A stretch of DNA of 54,223 bases from JAWUWD01 sp034112085 (GCA_034112085.1 JAWUWD010000152.1:1-54223), one strand, 5' to 3'; positions 8,946 through 19,051 are shown, numbered from the stretch's first letter. The notes: generated by a model not told the origin, from the letters alone. Program-made: numbers and translations.

Positions 8946-11033
8946 GTGGTTATGTCACGAATCTTACCGCATCTAATACTAATCTTCACAATGCTGAGTC
9001 ATAACGCTATCGGGCAAGGTATTGTTAAAGAAAATCTTGGCGCTTTGATAAACACATCATACGCGGATACAAAGCCTATCATTTCGCCAGATGGTAAGAC
9101 TTTGTACTTCACAAGACAATTTTACCCTGGCAATATCAAAGGTGTAAAAGATGCACAAGATATTTATTATTCATCATCCATCGGTGGTCAATGGACCAAG
9201 GCCATGAATATAGGTGCGCCTCTGAATGATAAATATCCTAACGGAGTTAGCGGAATTACTCCAGATGGCAATACCATTCTAGTACTCAATGCATACAGCG
9301 GGAAAACGATCAAAAATGGTGTCTCTATTTCAAAAAAACAAGGTAGTGGATGGAGCGTTCCGAAAATGCTATCCATAAAAAATTACTATAATATCAATCC
9401 CTATGTTGATTATTATATTTCTAATAACGAACAAGAGCTCTTACTTACTATTCAAAGGAAAGATGCTGTAGGAGATCAAGATCTATACATTAGCTTCAAA
9501 ATCAACGAATATCAGTGGACAGAACCTATCAACTTAGGCGAAACCATCAATAGTGAAATGGCAGAATTTTCGCCATTTCTTGCCGCAGATAATAAGACCT
9601 TATTTTTTGCGTCAGAAGGGCATGGGAGCTACGGAAGTAGCGACATCTTCTATTCTAAACGGTTAGATGATTCTTGGCAAAAATGGACAGAGCCTGTTAA
9701 TCTTGGTTATACTATTAATTCAGAAGAGTTTGAAGCTTACTATACTATACCGGCATCTGGAGATTTTGCCTATTATGTATCTACTAAAGGAGGCATTGAA
9801 AATTCTAAAGATATTTTCAGAACAACTATTCCATATGAGTTTTCTCCTGATCCAGTACTCCTAGTTTCCGGACATGTATTAGATAAGAAAACGCGTAAAC
9901 CGGTAGTTTGCGATATTCAATATTCGTCAATGTCATCAGAAAAAGAAATTGGTAATGCGAATTCTGAAGGTGGAAGAGGGGCTTATAAGATTGTGTTGCC
10001 CCGTGGTCATTCCTATCGCTACGTACCGGTAGCAGAAGGGTATTTTGGTGTTCCTCAATACCTCAATGTAGAACATATCAAGGAATACCATGAAGTTGAA
10101 AACAACTTGTTTCTGGTCCCTTTAGAGTCTGGTCAAACAATCCCACTTCATGATATCTTCTTCGAAGAAGCTTCTGCAGAAACTGTTCTAGAATCTAATG
10201 GCGAGTTAATAAGAATCCTTGAAGTCTTACAGAATAATCCAGGGCTACAGATAGAACTCACAGGCTACACCAATGACCTGAAACGAGGACAGGACAACCT
10301 TAAATTATCTATTGAGCGTGCTTGGACAGTTAAGCATTATCTTCTAAACAATGGCATTCACACCAGTAGAGTAATTCACAAAGGACTGGGAAATACTGTG
10401 CCATTCAGTGATTTTGATATTATGTTAAAAGGCAATATTGATCCTATGAATAGGATTGAGTTAAAAATACTATCACTAGACTGGTCACGACCCTCAATAG
10501 ATGATAGTGATAATGACGGAATAGATGATGAAACAGATGAATGCCCTGACACACCTGGCCCATACAGTCTTCAAGGCTGTCCAGATGGAGATGGAGATAC
10601 TGTGCCAGATCATAAAGATGAATGCCCTACAACGACCGGAAGTCCTAAGAATAATGGCTGCCCTGTCGTGTCAATAGCAATACAGAAAGTTTTCGATGAG
10701 GCTTTAGAAGGAATAGTATTCGAATCAGGGAAAGATGTGATCAAAAATTCATCCTTCGATGTTTTAGATAAAGTTGTAAGTATCCTTCAAGAAAATAGTG
10801 ATTTTAAACTGAAAATATCGGGCCACACGGATAGTCAGGGTAATGACAGCCAGAATCTGAAGCTATCGGAAAAACGGGCTTTCGCTACCAAAAAATATCT
10901 TATAGATAAAGGGATCCTTGATAATCGTCTAGAATCTATGGGGTACGGAGAGACTAAGCCAATAGCCGATAATGCCAGTAAAGAAGGGCGCGCTACAAAT
11001 AGAAGGGTGGAGTTTGAAGTAGTGTTTGAGTAG
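8946..11033 (+). CDS. OmpA-family envelope protein with PD40 propeller and two OmpA-like domains
   Basis: The 695-residue protein starts with a signal peptide (LPHLILIFTMLSHNAIGQ). Residues about 40-300 hold PD40/WD40-like propeller repeats (SPDGKTLYFTRQ, TPDGNTILVL, DNKTLFFASEG). A carboxypeptidase-regulatory-like beta domain follows, then an OmpA-like segment at about 400-515, two thrombospondin type 3 calcium repeats (DSDNDGIDD, PDGDGDTVPD) and a C-terminal OmpA domain with ISGHTDSQG and NRRVEFEV. The last domain should bind peptidoglycan and anchor the protein between outer membrane and wall. Propeller-OmpA proteins are frequent in Bacteroidota and some belong to gliding or T9SS machinery, but I cannot assign that here. 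A bidirectional terminator follows. Confidence 0.9.
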   Translation: MVMSRILPHLILIFTMLSHNAIGQGIVKENLGALINTSYADTKPIISPDGKTLYFTRQFYPGNIKGVKDAQDIYYSSSIGGQWTKAMNIGAPLNDKYPNGVSGITPDGNTILVLNAYSGKTIKNGVSISKKQGSGWSVPKMLSIKNYYNINPYVDYYISNNEQELLLTIQRKDAVGDQDLYISFKINEYQWTEPINLGETINSEMAEFSPFLAADNKTLFFASEGHGSYGSSDIFYSKRLDDSWQKWTEPVNLGYTINSEEFEAYYTIPASGDFAYYVSTKGGIENSKDIFRTTIPYEFSPDPVLLVSGHVLDKKTRKPVVCDIQYSSMSSEKEIGNANSEGGRGAYKIVLPRGHSYRYVPVAEGYFGVPQYLNVEHIKEYHEVENNLFLVPLESGQTIPLHDIFFEEASAETVLESNGELIRILEVLQNNPGLQIELTGYTNDLKRGQDNLKLSIERAWTVKHYLLNNGIHTSRVIHKGLGNTVPFSDFDIMLKGNIDPMNRIELKILSLDWSRPSIDDSDNDGIDDETDECPDTPGPYSLQGCPDGDGDTVPDHKDECPTTTGSPKNNGCPVVSIAIQKVFDEALEGIVFESGKDVIKNSSFDVLDKVVSILQENSDFKLKISGHTDSQGNDSQNLKLSEKRAFATKKYLIDKGILDNRLESMGYGETKPIADNASKEGRATNRRVEFEVVFE

Positions 11034-11053
11034 AAATAAAATCAGAACACAAA

Positions 11054-11083
11054 AAAAGAGGTTGCAATATTGCAACCTCTTTT
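11054..11083. terminator. Bidirectional terminator, 30-bp perfect palindrome
   Basis: Positions 11054-11083 form a perfect palindrome with an A-run on the left and a T-run on the right (core GAGGTTGCAATATTGCAACC). It lies between two convergent genes, so it can stop transcription from both sides. Confidence 0.85.
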
Positions 11084-11105
11084 AAGTCTAGAAAATTTCT
11101 AAATT

Positions 11106-11867
11106 TTAGTTCTTCGTAAATACTGAAGTTCCAAAGTCACCATATCCATTAGACCATGTCAATGTCAAAGTTCCATCTGTATTAACAGTTCCTGCTCCAT
11201 CGAAAAAGTCACCACCATATACTGTGTCTGGCTGATTATCAAGTATCAAAACACCACAGTTGTCAACTACCTCTGCTGGTTGGTCACTTGCTCCATACCC
11301 ATCGACATAAAGACCGCCTGTAATGTCAGAAAAAGTATAAACTCCATTAGTACCACCTTCAGTAATAGTGACTTCATAAGGATAATCCGTCCCAATAGAA
11401 CCACTAGACACTGCTGTGTAAATCCCTGTCAAATCGGACGCACACAATACGTCAACCGTGTGAGACGTAATCGAATAATCTGCGAAATCATTTGACACCA
11501 AATTAATCACAACGGTCATTCCCTTAGGTACAACCGGAGTCATAGTAACAGTTCCTATCGCATCACCTGCTTTCACAGTAACAGTCTTTGAATCAAGATT
11601 GAAATCAGTACCCTCAACCGCAGTACTTTCCTCAGTATCAATTTCGACTGTATACGTTCTATCAGACCCTGTTACAGTGTTGACTCCAATGTCAATTCCA
11701 AATTGATTTTCATCACCTTCTACAGCAGTAAATGTACTGCCACCTTTGATGAAACTAACATTAGTAGGCCCATTATACAACAAGTCCTTTTCATCGTTTT
11801 TCTCACAAGAGAACATTGCGGCAGCCATCAAGGCCACAAACAATACTTTTATATTTCCTAATCTCAT
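11106..11867 (-). CDS. Surface lipoprotein with Calx-beta-like region, SusE/F position
   Basis: The 253-residue protein begins with a lipoprotein signal peptide and cysteine in MFSCEKND. The middle (about 30-125) resembles a Calx-beta-like fold, with EGTDFNLDSKTVTVKAGDAIGTVTM, and the C-terminal half is beta-rich and Gly/Thr/Asp-rich. It is the last gene of a SusC-SusD-lipoprotein operon and overlaps susD by four bases. This is the position of the surface ligand-binding lipoproteins (SusE/SusF analogues). The ligand is unknown. Confidence 0.75.
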   Translation of the reverse strand: MRLGNIKVLFVALMAAAMFSCEKNDEKDLLYNGPTNVSFIKGGSTFTAVEGDENQFGIDIGVNTVTGSDRTYTVEIDTEESTAVEGTDFNLDSKTVTVKAGDAIGTVTMTPVVPKGMTVVINLVSNDFADYSITSHTVDVLCASDLTGIYTAVSSGSIGTDYPYEVTITEGGTNGVYTFSDITGGLYVDGYGASDQPAEVVDNCGVLILDNQPDTVYGGDFFDGAGTVNTDGTLTLTWSNGYGDFGTSVFTKN

Positions 11868-13309
11868 TTCCCGCTAATATTTTGGTTTGCATTAATTTCG
11901 GCCATTGGGATATCTAAGATCAAAAGATCATCACCTGGCTGAATCGTAAATCTGAACACTGGATTATGTGACGCACCTCTTACCAAAGGAATATTCTTGC
12001 GCTTTGCATCTAAGAAACTTACTCCAAGTTCACCATAAAGTTCTTTCCTTCTCTCTACTAAGATCTCATCCATCAATGCAGTCCCTATATTTCCAGAAGC
12101 AACTGCATTCACATCTCTATTGCTTTGCAATTCAAACAACAAAGTAGCTGCTGCTGCATCACTTCCTTGTTCTGCCAGTGCTTCGGCTTCGATGAGGTAC
12201 ATCTCAGCTGACCGCATCATCACGTAGTCATCAGAGAAATCCGCAAGAAACTGAAATTTTCTAGTTCCGTACATCAAATCACCTTCCGGATTATCAAACA
12301 CAAAAGTGATATCCCTTGTAAATAGATTTCTTACGTCAGTTGTGCTAAACATATCTACAAATTCTACTGACCAATTGAAGTTAGAATATCCATCCTTTCC
12401 ATCACTCCAATCTAAATCCCACCAAGAAGCAAGATTAGTCCATCCTCCATTATCTTCTGCAGTGAATTCATAACCCCAAATCCACTCTGTAGCGCCTACA
12501 GAAGTAAATTCATCGCTATATTCATTAGCAGATAACGGGAATCCAGTTCTTGCTGCTTGTGCAGCTGCTTCTGCTTTCGCCCAAGCTGAATTGTCCCATA
12601 CACCTATAGTAGAATAAACCCTTGCCAATAGACCATTTACTATGTTAGTAGTAATACTAGACTTATTACTAGAAGTTGAAGGAATATCAGTTTTAGCATC
12701 TTCTAAGTCACCGATGATCTGATCATAGATTACTCTTACAGTTTCCCTAGATCCACCATCCAATGCACTACCATCGATTACATCTGTATATAAAGGAACA
12801 GAAGTGTCATCTGGATTATTGTGTGCATATTGTCTCACTAAGTTGAAATAGCACCACGCTCTAATAGCTTTCGCTTCAGCGATAAACCCTGCTGACTCCT
12901 GATCGCTCAATGAACCAGTTTCAACTCCATTGATTAACAAGTTAGTTTGCGCAATAATATCATACAAGTATGTCCAAATATTAACAGCAGCATTACTATC
13001 CTGATTTCTGCCAACGTCTCTGTACTCATAAGCCGATCCGTACCAACCATATAGATCAGTAAACACAGCATCAATACCTCTCGCTTCATTTCTGACCGAT
13101 ATTGAGTGCGCACCGTCCATATCCGTGGTAGTACCATAATCCTTAATATTCTTATTAATACCATTCAGATAGGCACGAACACCTTCTGTGCTGGCAAATA
13201 CTGTCAAACCAGATACACCATCAGTAGGCGCAGGTTTGTCTAAATAATCTTCACACGATGTTGCTCCAATCACAAGAGCAAGCATCAATATTTTATATAT
13301 ATTTCTCAT
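11864..13309 (-). CDS. SusD/RagB family outer-membrane nutrient-binding lipoprotein
   Basis: The 481-residue protein has a lipobox (IGATSC) at residues 15-20, followed by the typical SusD opening EDYLDKPAPTDG. It has TPR-like helices (WTYLYDIIAQTNLLIN, AIRAWCYFNLVRQYAHN) and the C-terminal SusD motif near MDEILVERRKELYGE. SusD proteins form the lid over the SusC channel and bind the nutrient. The gene lies 11 bp after susC. The substrate is unknown because no glycoside hydrolase, sulfatase or peptidase is in the operon. Confidence 0.95.
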   Translation of the reverse strand: MRNIYKILMLALVIGATSCEDYLDKPAPTDGVSGLTVFASTEGVRAYLNGINKNIKDYGTTTDMDGAHSISVRNEARGIDAVFTDLYGWYGSAYEYRDVGRNQDSNAAVNIWTYLYDIIAQTNLLINGVETGSLSDQESAGFIAEAKAIRAWCYFNLVRQYAHNNPDDTSVPLYTDVIDGSALDGGSRETVRVIYDQIIGDLEDAKTDIPSTSSNKSSITTNIVNGLLARVYSTIGVWDNSAWAKAEAAAQAARTGFPLSANEYSDEFTSVGATEWIWGYEFTAEDNGGWTNLASWWDLDWSDGKDGYSNFNWSVEFVDMFSTTDVRNLFTRDITFVFDNPEGDLMYGTRKFQFLADFSDDYVMMRSAEMYLIEAEALAEQGSDAAAATLLFELQSNRDVNAVASGNIGTALMDEILVERRKELYGELGVSFLDAKRKNIPLVRGASHNPVFRFTIQPGDDLLILDIPMAEINANQNISGK

Positions 13310-13320
13310 TATCTACTATT

Positions 13321-16300
13321 TTAAAATCCTAGGTTGATACCGAAAGAATAAGTCTTATAAATTGCAGACCTCAAATTTGTTGTTCCTGAAATTGATTGCT
13401 CAGGATCCATCCCATCGATTGCATTAGCAAAAGTCAAAAGATTATCTCCTTGAATGTTTACACTAGCCGTTCTGAATACGCCAAGTTTTGAAAGTAAATT
13501 TTTGTTAAAGTTATAGCTAAGAGTAACATTTCTTAAACGTAAATAGCTATTGTCATACAAGAATCGAGTAGATCGCATATCACCTTCTCCACCTGCATCC
13601 AATCTAGGAACACTAGTAATGTCACCGGGCTGCTGCCATCTATCAAGTTGATCTACGTGCATAGACTGCCCTGCAGCTCCATTAGTTCCGTGCATCATAT
13701 CCGAATAATCATAATTAAGCACTTTTCCTCCCAAAGAAAAGTTTGTCAAAACATCTAGCGAGAATCCTTTGTAAGAAACATTAGTGGAAAATCCGCCTCG
13801 TGCTGTTGGCAGAGCTGAACCCACTTCATAATCTGTTGCGAGCCCTGCATTCTTCGTGATTGTTCTCTCCCCAGTAGCATTTCCATCAGCATCTTCTACA
13901 TCCATGTACCACATCGGTGCTCCATCAGAAGGATCAACTCCGGCCCATTCAGGAATATAAAATTGATATACATCAGTGCCTACTCTCAATCTTTTTGAAC
14001 CAATAACTTCTTCTTCCTGAGGATAATCAGTTATTTCATTTTGTTCAAAAGAAATATTGAAACTTGTCGTCCAAGTTAAGTCTGCTGTTTGCACGTTAGT
14101 ACTTGTCAAAGACAATTCTAGTCCTTGATTGACCACTTCACCTACATTGGTCTGAATGGAACCTCCAAAACCCAAAGAAGGAGAGAAAGGCTTATTCAAT
14201 ATTAGGCCATCCGTTGTCTTTTTATACACCTCAACTGTACCTGACAATCTATTGTTAAGTACCGTAAAGTCTAAGCCAATATTAGACATTATAGATGTCT
14301 CCCACTGAATACCGCTGTCTGTCAAAGTATTAGTATATACTCCTGGGCGAGTGGTGTCATCCGCTCCACCATCAAAAACTTGTAAATAAGGGAAGTAACT
14401 AGTAAGAGTACCGGCAGCGTTCTGCAAATTCGCATTACCCAACTTACCATGAGACCCTCTCAGTTTTAATGAATTTACGAAACCTACTCCATCTAAAAAC
14501 GATTCATCTGAAAGCACCCATCCACCTCCTAGAGAGTAGAACACAGCTGATCTATTCTCTTTGGCAAATCTTGAAGATGCATCTTCTCTCAAAGAACCTG
14601 TAAAGAAATACTTGTCTTTAAAGTTGTAATTCACTTGTCCCAAGATACTAGTGTATCTCTCTTGAAATAACGCTCCTGTCAGCCCTCTGGTATTTGCAGC
14701 TACATCAAATTCTTTCAAACCAGCAAACGCAAAGCCTGCTTTATAACCATAAAGCGTTTCGTATGTTTTGTTCTGAATTTCCGAAATGATTTGAGCATCA
14801 ACCGTATGGTCATTAAACGTTTTGGAATACCCTAATTGATTCCAAAAAACGGTGTTAATCGAAATATCTCTATCTCGACTGATCGCTCCTTGCCCTCTTT
14901 CATCACCATATAAGAAATTAGAATAATCAGCTTGATCATACAGATATAGATCCAAAGCAAAATTGGTCTTGAAATAGAAGTTTTCAAGAAAATCAGCTCT
15001 CAAGTGTCCATTAAGATTCGTGTGATACCTGTTTCTATTATACTCATCCTCTGTCAATGTCCCTGCTGGGTTATAGTTTGCATGAATCGGACGCGAAACA
15101 TTAGGTAATGACGCATCTCCTTCAGGACGTATACCGTAGTCAAAAATATTATCTCCATTAACATCAGCAATCAATTGTCCGTTTTCATCTCTCTGATAAA
15201 AAGGGTATATGCTCGACACCGTTGTTGCAAACAAAATAGGGTACTTAATGGAGCTTCCAGATTGTGGAGGAAAGTTTTGATTCGAATAAGTAAAACCAGC
15301 TTTCATCCCCATAGAAAGCCAATCGTTGGCCTGCGCATCAACATTCATTCTAGTCGTAATTCTTTCGAATTTAGAAGTATTAAACTCACCTTCTTGCTCA
15401 AGGTAATTCGTTGAAAATCTATAACGCATATTTTCAGAACCTCCAGAAATAGATAAGGCAACATCCTTTCTCATCGCCTGATCTCTTGTCATCTTATCAA
15501 ACCAATCGGTTTCCCATAGAAGAGAAGCCCCAGGTTCTAACTCGCCATTTACGTTAATTGGATTTGGAAAGGATGGGCCATAAGGATTATAACCCAAACC
15601 TTGAGTCCCTACCAAATTATCAGAGGCTTGTTGCTGTGGATTTGAAACCCCTGCAGCTTGCGCATCATGTACCATAGATTCCCATGTTAGCTTCATCATA
15701 TCTTCAGTGCCTAGCTGCTCGTAACGATCAACAGCTCTACTTGAAAAGCCAGTTGACATACTCAAGTTAATCTGAGCTTCGCCTGGTGTACCACTTTTTG
15801 TAGTGATCATGATCACACCGTTACTTGCTCTTGACCCATACAATGCCGCAGATCCAGCATCTTTCAACACACTCATAGACTCTACATCATCAGGATTGAT
15901 ACTATTCAAGTTTCCTTCATAAATCGCTCCATCTAGCACTATCAGTGGCGCAGCGCTACTAGAAATGGAATTAACACCACGAATACGAATAGTTGGGTTA
16001 GCACCTGGCTGACCACTTCCAGTAATAATATTCACTCCAGGAGTAGTTCCTTGAAGGGCACGGCCAATACTTACCACTTGTTGATTCTCGATCATAGCAG
16101 CATCAACCACTCCTACGGAGCCAGTAATTGCCTTCTTGGTAGTTTCACCATAAGCAGTGACAATGACCTCACTTAACTGCTGGACATCTGCAGATAACTG
16201 TACATCAATCACTGATCTTGCCCCTACCAAAACCTCTTCATTGGCATATCCAATAAATGAGAATATCAGAGTAGCGTCATCCCCTACGTTGACAGTGTAA

Positions 16301-16482
16301 TTTCCATCAAAATCTGTAATAGTACCTGTAGTGGTACCCTTGATTACAACGTTCACACCAGGCAGTGTTGATCCATCATCGATAGAGGTCACTTTACCCG
16401 ACACAGAACGTTCCTGTGCCCACGAGCTACCCGAGATAGCTGCAAACACAAACAACAAACTTAATCGTAAAACTTTCTTCAT
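13321..16482 (-). CDS. SusC/RagA family TonB-dependent outer-membrane transporter
   Basis: The 1053-residue protein has a signal peptide ending SSWAQ, a carboxypeptidase-D-like domain (residues about 25-110), a plug domain with IRIRGVNSISSSAAPLIVLD and the SusC signature LKDAGSAALYGSRASNGVI, and a beta-barrel ending in the aromatic terminus GINLGF. It imports large substrates across the outer membrane using TonB energy, together with the SusD partner. It is the first gene of a three-gene operon. A 17-bp palindrome in the upstream region may be an operator. Confidence 0.96.
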   Translation of the reverse strand: MKKVLRLSLLFVFAAISGSSWAQERSVSGKVTSIDDGSTLPGVNVVIKGTTTGTITDFDGNYTVNVGDDATLIFSFIGYANEEVLVGARSVIDVQLSADVQQLSEVIVTAYGETTKKAITGSVGVVDAAMIENQQVVSIGRALQGTTPGVNIITGSGQPGANPTIRIRGVNSISSSAAPLIVLDGAIYEGNLNSINPDDVESMSVLKDAGSAALYGSRASNGVIMITTKSGTPGEAQINLSMSTGFSSRAVDRYEQLGTEDMMKLTWESMVHDAQAAGVSNPQQQASDNLVGTQGLGYNPYGPSFPNPINVNGELEPGASLLWETDWFDKMTRDQAMRKDVALSISGGSENMRYRFSTNYLEQEGEFNTSKFERITTRMNVDAQANDWLSMGMKAGFTYSNQNFPPQSGSSIKYPILFATTVSSIYPFYQRDENGQLIADVNGDNIFDYGIRPEGDASLPNVSRPIHANYNPAGTLTEDEYNRNRYHTNLNGHLRADFLENFYFKTNFALDLYLYDQADYSNFLYGDERGQGAISRDRDISINTVFWNQLGYSKTFNDHTVDAQIISEIQNKTYETLYGYKAGFAFAGLKEFDVAANTRGLTGALFQERYTSILGQVNYNFKDKYFFTGSLREDASSRFAKENRSAVFYSLGGGWVLSDESFLDGVGFVNSLKLRGSHGKLGNANLQNAAGTLTSYFPYLQVFDGGADDTTRPGVYTNTLTDSGIQWETSIMSNIGLDFTVLNNRLSGTVEVYKKTTDGLILNKPFSPSLGFGGSIQTNVGEVVNQGLELSLTSTNVQTADLTWTTSFNISFEQNEITDYPQEEEVIGSKRLRVGTDVYQFYIPEWAGVDPSDGAPMWYMDVEDADGNATGERTITKNAGLATDYEVGSALPTARGGFSTNVSYKGFSLDVLTNFSLGGKVLNYDYSDMMHGTNGAAGQSMHVDQLDRWQQPGDITSVPRLDAGGEGDMRSTRFLYDNSYLRLRNVTLSYNFNKNLLSKLGVFRTASVNIQGDNLLTFANAIDGMDPEQSISGTTNLRSAIYKTYSFGINLGF

Positions 16483-16562
16483 ATTGTTTTGCTAAAAATT
16501 AAATAAATAGATTAATCAACAAATTAACAACAATTAGAGATAACCTCCCTCCCCCTAAATGG

Positions 16563-16579
16563 GTGAAATATAATTTCAC
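16563..16579. promoter_or_regulatory. 17-bp perfect palindrome between susC and the divergent operon
   Basis: GTGAAAT-ATA-ATTTCAC is a perfect inverted repeat with 7-base arms. It lies 80 bp upstream of the SusC start and about 70 bp upstream of the divergent small gene. Position and symmetry suggest a binding site for a dimeric regulator (inference). Confidence 0.45.
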
Positions 16580-16620
16580 AAATCTTCAAAACTGAATTTT
16601 TTCTATTTTAGAGATAGTGT

Positions 16621-16628
16621 TATCTTTG
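16621..16628 (+). promoter_or_regulatory. -7-like element of the small gene/VWA operon
   Basis: TATCTTTG matches TAnnTTTG. TTT at 16599-16601 stands 19 bases upstream in place of TTG. The start codon at 16647 follows after 18 bases. Confidence 0.4.
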
Positions 16629-16646
16629 GTGGTATAAAAGCAACAC

Positions 16647-16898
16647 ATGTTCGGATTATTCAAAAAAAATAAGAGCAAAAAGGTCAAAATGCCTCAATTG
16701 GTAGATCTCAATAATAACATCATTCTAGATGGTGATACTGTCACTGCCTTGCGATATGACCTGGGTGTCTGTAGGTTGTTGATACTTGAAGGTAAATATG
16801 TGTATCAATCTGAAAAAAATGGAGAGCAAGTCAGTTGGGTGAAAATGATAGATGCATCAACCGATAGACAAAAGGTTGAAAAAATCGTATTACCATAG
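16647..16898 (+). CDS. Small protein of unknown function, 83 aa
   Basis: The family is not recognised. The N-terminus, MFGLFKKNKSKKVKMPQL, is strongly basic and may be a membrane-proximal or nucleic-acid-contacting tail. The rest alternates beta-strand-like segments (NNIILDGDTVTALRYDLG, GKYVYQSEKNGEQVSWVKM). There is no signal peptide. It is followed 19 bp later by the VWA membrane protein on the same strand, which suggests a shared transcript and is the only functional hint. Confidence 0.7.
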   Translation: MFGLFKKNKSKKVKMPQLVDLNNNIILDGDTVTALRYDLGVCRLLILEGKYVYQSEKNGEQVSWVKMIDASTDRQKVEKIVLP

Positions 16899-16917
16899 TT
16901 AGATCAACTCAGACAAA

Positions 16918-18996
16918 ATGCAATTCAGTCAAATACAATTCGAATATTCTGCTTGGCTTATCGTCATTTGCATAATTACCGCAGCCCTTGGGGCAATTTT
17001 ATTATATCCTAAAAATTCAAATTGGGGAAGGTCTGTTAAATTGTTTTTGACATCATTTCGATTTGTTTGCCTATTTGTATTGAGTCTTTTACTTCTGGGC
17101 CCTATTCTCAATCAAATCACTAATTCCATAGAAAAGCCAACTTGGGTAATTGGGCTTGATAATTCAAGCTCGATCAAAGAAGTTATTGACAGTGCTGAAA
17201 CCGCAAGTTTACTCCAGCAAGTAAGTCTTCTAAAAGAAGGTTTGGAAGATCAAAAATACCTTGTTGACTTTCGCACCATTACCAATGCATCCATAATTAG
17301 TCCATCAGAAATTCTATTTAATGAAAAAACGACCAATATCAATGCGTTTTTAAAAAATCAACAAGGTGAATTTGAAGGAAGGAATTTAGCTGGTGTGGTT
17401 TTACTATCTGATGGTATTTATAATCAGGGACTATCACCTACTCATGTAAAATATACTTTCCCTATACACACTATTGGTTTAGGTGATACACTAGAAAGAA
17501 ATGATTTGTATATCCAAGAGGTGAATTATAACAAAATAGCTTATCAAGGAAATGATTTTCCATTAGTAGCTGTCATTGGGAACAAGGGATACACTGGAAA
17601 TGCCAAGTTGACACTTTCGCATAGAGGTAAGGTCCTCGAATCCAAGAATCTCGTACTATCAAAAACACAGCCTATTAGTCAAATCATATTTGAAATAGAA
17701 GCGTCAGAAAGTGGTCTACAAAAATATCAAATTCGAATTGAAAAAATGAGTGATGAAAATAACATCATCAACAATACTAAGAACGCTTATATTGATATAG
17801 TAGATGGTAAAGAAAGGATTTTACTGATAGCATCAGCTCCCAATCCTGACATAAAAGCCATATCGTCCAGCTTATCCACACAGAAAAACTATGAATTGAT
17901 CACATATATCCCTGGTATCCATAAAGTAAAACCTGAAGGTAAATTTGATTTGATTATTTATCATGGAATCCCCAATAAGAGTCCAACTTCTAAACTACTC
18001 ATGAAAGAATACCCAACAGACGCCCTACCTTTTCTAATGATCGTGGGACTTGGAAGTGATCTCAATCAAGTGAGTGAAAAATTAGGGTATCTTAATATTC
18101 AAAAGAGAAGTAATGACAATGATCAAGTAATGGCCTCAGTCAATTCAGGTTTTTCATATTTCAATCTATCCGATGAGCTAAAAAACACACTCAACCAACT
18201 ACCTCCTCTAGAGGTCCCATTTAGTGAAATAACGATGAGTGATGTTAGCATTCCATTGCTTTATCAACGTCTGGGAAATGTAGTGACAGAAAACCCACTG
18301 CTATTGGTTAATGGGGCTTCTGATATCAGAAGTGCAGTAGTCATTGGAGAAGGTTTGTGGAGATGGAGGCTTTTCGAATTTAATCAATATGGTCATTCTT
18401 CGGCCTTCGATGAACTGATTCTAAAGTTGGTTCAATACTTATCTACCAAGGCAGACAAAAGAAAGTTTAAATGTGTCCCCGTTAATAATGAGATCTCCAC
18501 AAATCAAGCGCTCGTATTTGAAACTGAAGTGTATAATGAACTTTATGAATTAGTATATGGACAGACAGTAGATCTTGAGATTATTAATGAATCTGGCGAG
18601 AAAAGTGTGTACAATTTCATCAATAGTCAAGCGAATAAACGCTACAAAATAAATGGTCTGAACAACGGGATATATCAATACTCTGCATCCACAAGCATAA
18701 ATAATATATCACAAATCGTTCGAGGAGAGTTTATTGTCAAGGATCAACAAATCGAAAGTCTTAATACAACTGCGGATCATTTCTTACTTGAGCAGCTCGC
18801 TCAAAAAAACAATGGGGCTTTTTATGACGTCTCTAATTTCCCTTCAGCAATTCAAATTGCTGATAAGCCGGCCAAAGGAATTATTCATAGTTCTACCTCC
18901 TTTACTTCATTGATCAACTTTGAATGGCTGTTCGTTTTCTTAATCATTTTACTGAGTACTGAGTGGTTTGTTAGAAAATACAACGGTGCCTATTGA
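16918..18996 (+). CDS. Membrane protein with VWA-type domain
   Basis: The 692-residue protein has two N-terminal membrane helices (about 13-30 and 43-63) and one near the C-terminus (about 666-684). A von Willebrand A-like domain carries a MIDAS-type DNSSS motif at residues 81-85, and a later LLSDGIYNQ segment matches the fold. Further beta-rich, probably periplasmic domains follow. The layout resembles the Bat-type or uncharacterised Bacteroidota VWA membrane proteins. Metal-dependent protein binding in the envelope is inferred. The gene lies between a small ORF and a TPR protein, and no MoxR ATPase is nearby. Confidence 0.8.
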   Translation: MQFSQIQFEYSAWLIVICIITAALGAILLYPKNSNWGRSVKLFLTSFRFVCLFVLSLLLLGPILNQITNSIEKPTWVIGLDNSSSIKEVIDSAETASLLQQVSLLKEGLEDQKYLVDFRTITNASIISPSEILFNEKTTNINAFLKNQQGEFEGRNLAGVVLLSDGIYNQGLSPTHVKYTFPIHTIGLGDTLERNDLYIQEVNYNKIAYQGNDFPLVAVIGNKGYTGNAKLTLSHRGKVLESKNLVLSKTQPISQIIFEIEASESGLQKYQIRIEKMSDENNIINNTKNAYIDIVDGKERILLIASAPNPDIKAISSSLSTQKNYELITYIPGIHKVKPEGKFDLIIYHGIPNKSPTSKLLMKEYPTDALPFLMIVGLGSDLNQVSEKLGYLNIQKRSNDNDQVMASVNSGFSYFNLSDELKNTLNQLPPLEVPFSEITMSDVSIPLLYQRLGNVVTENPLLLVNGASDIRSAVVIGEGLWRWRLFEFNQYGHSSAFDELILKLVQYLSTKADKRKFKCVPVNNEISTNQALVFETEVYNELYELVYGQTVDLEIINESGEKSVYNFINSQANKRYKINGLNNGIYQYSASTSINNISQIVRGEFIVKDQQIESLNTTADHFLLEQLAQKNNGAFYDVSNFPSAIQIADKPAKGIIHSSTSFTSLINFEWLFVFLIILLSTEWFVRKYNGAY

Positions 18997-19051
18997 AGTG
19001 TATTTCATATACTATTTATTGTATAACAAATTTAAACTAACTTCATAGTTA

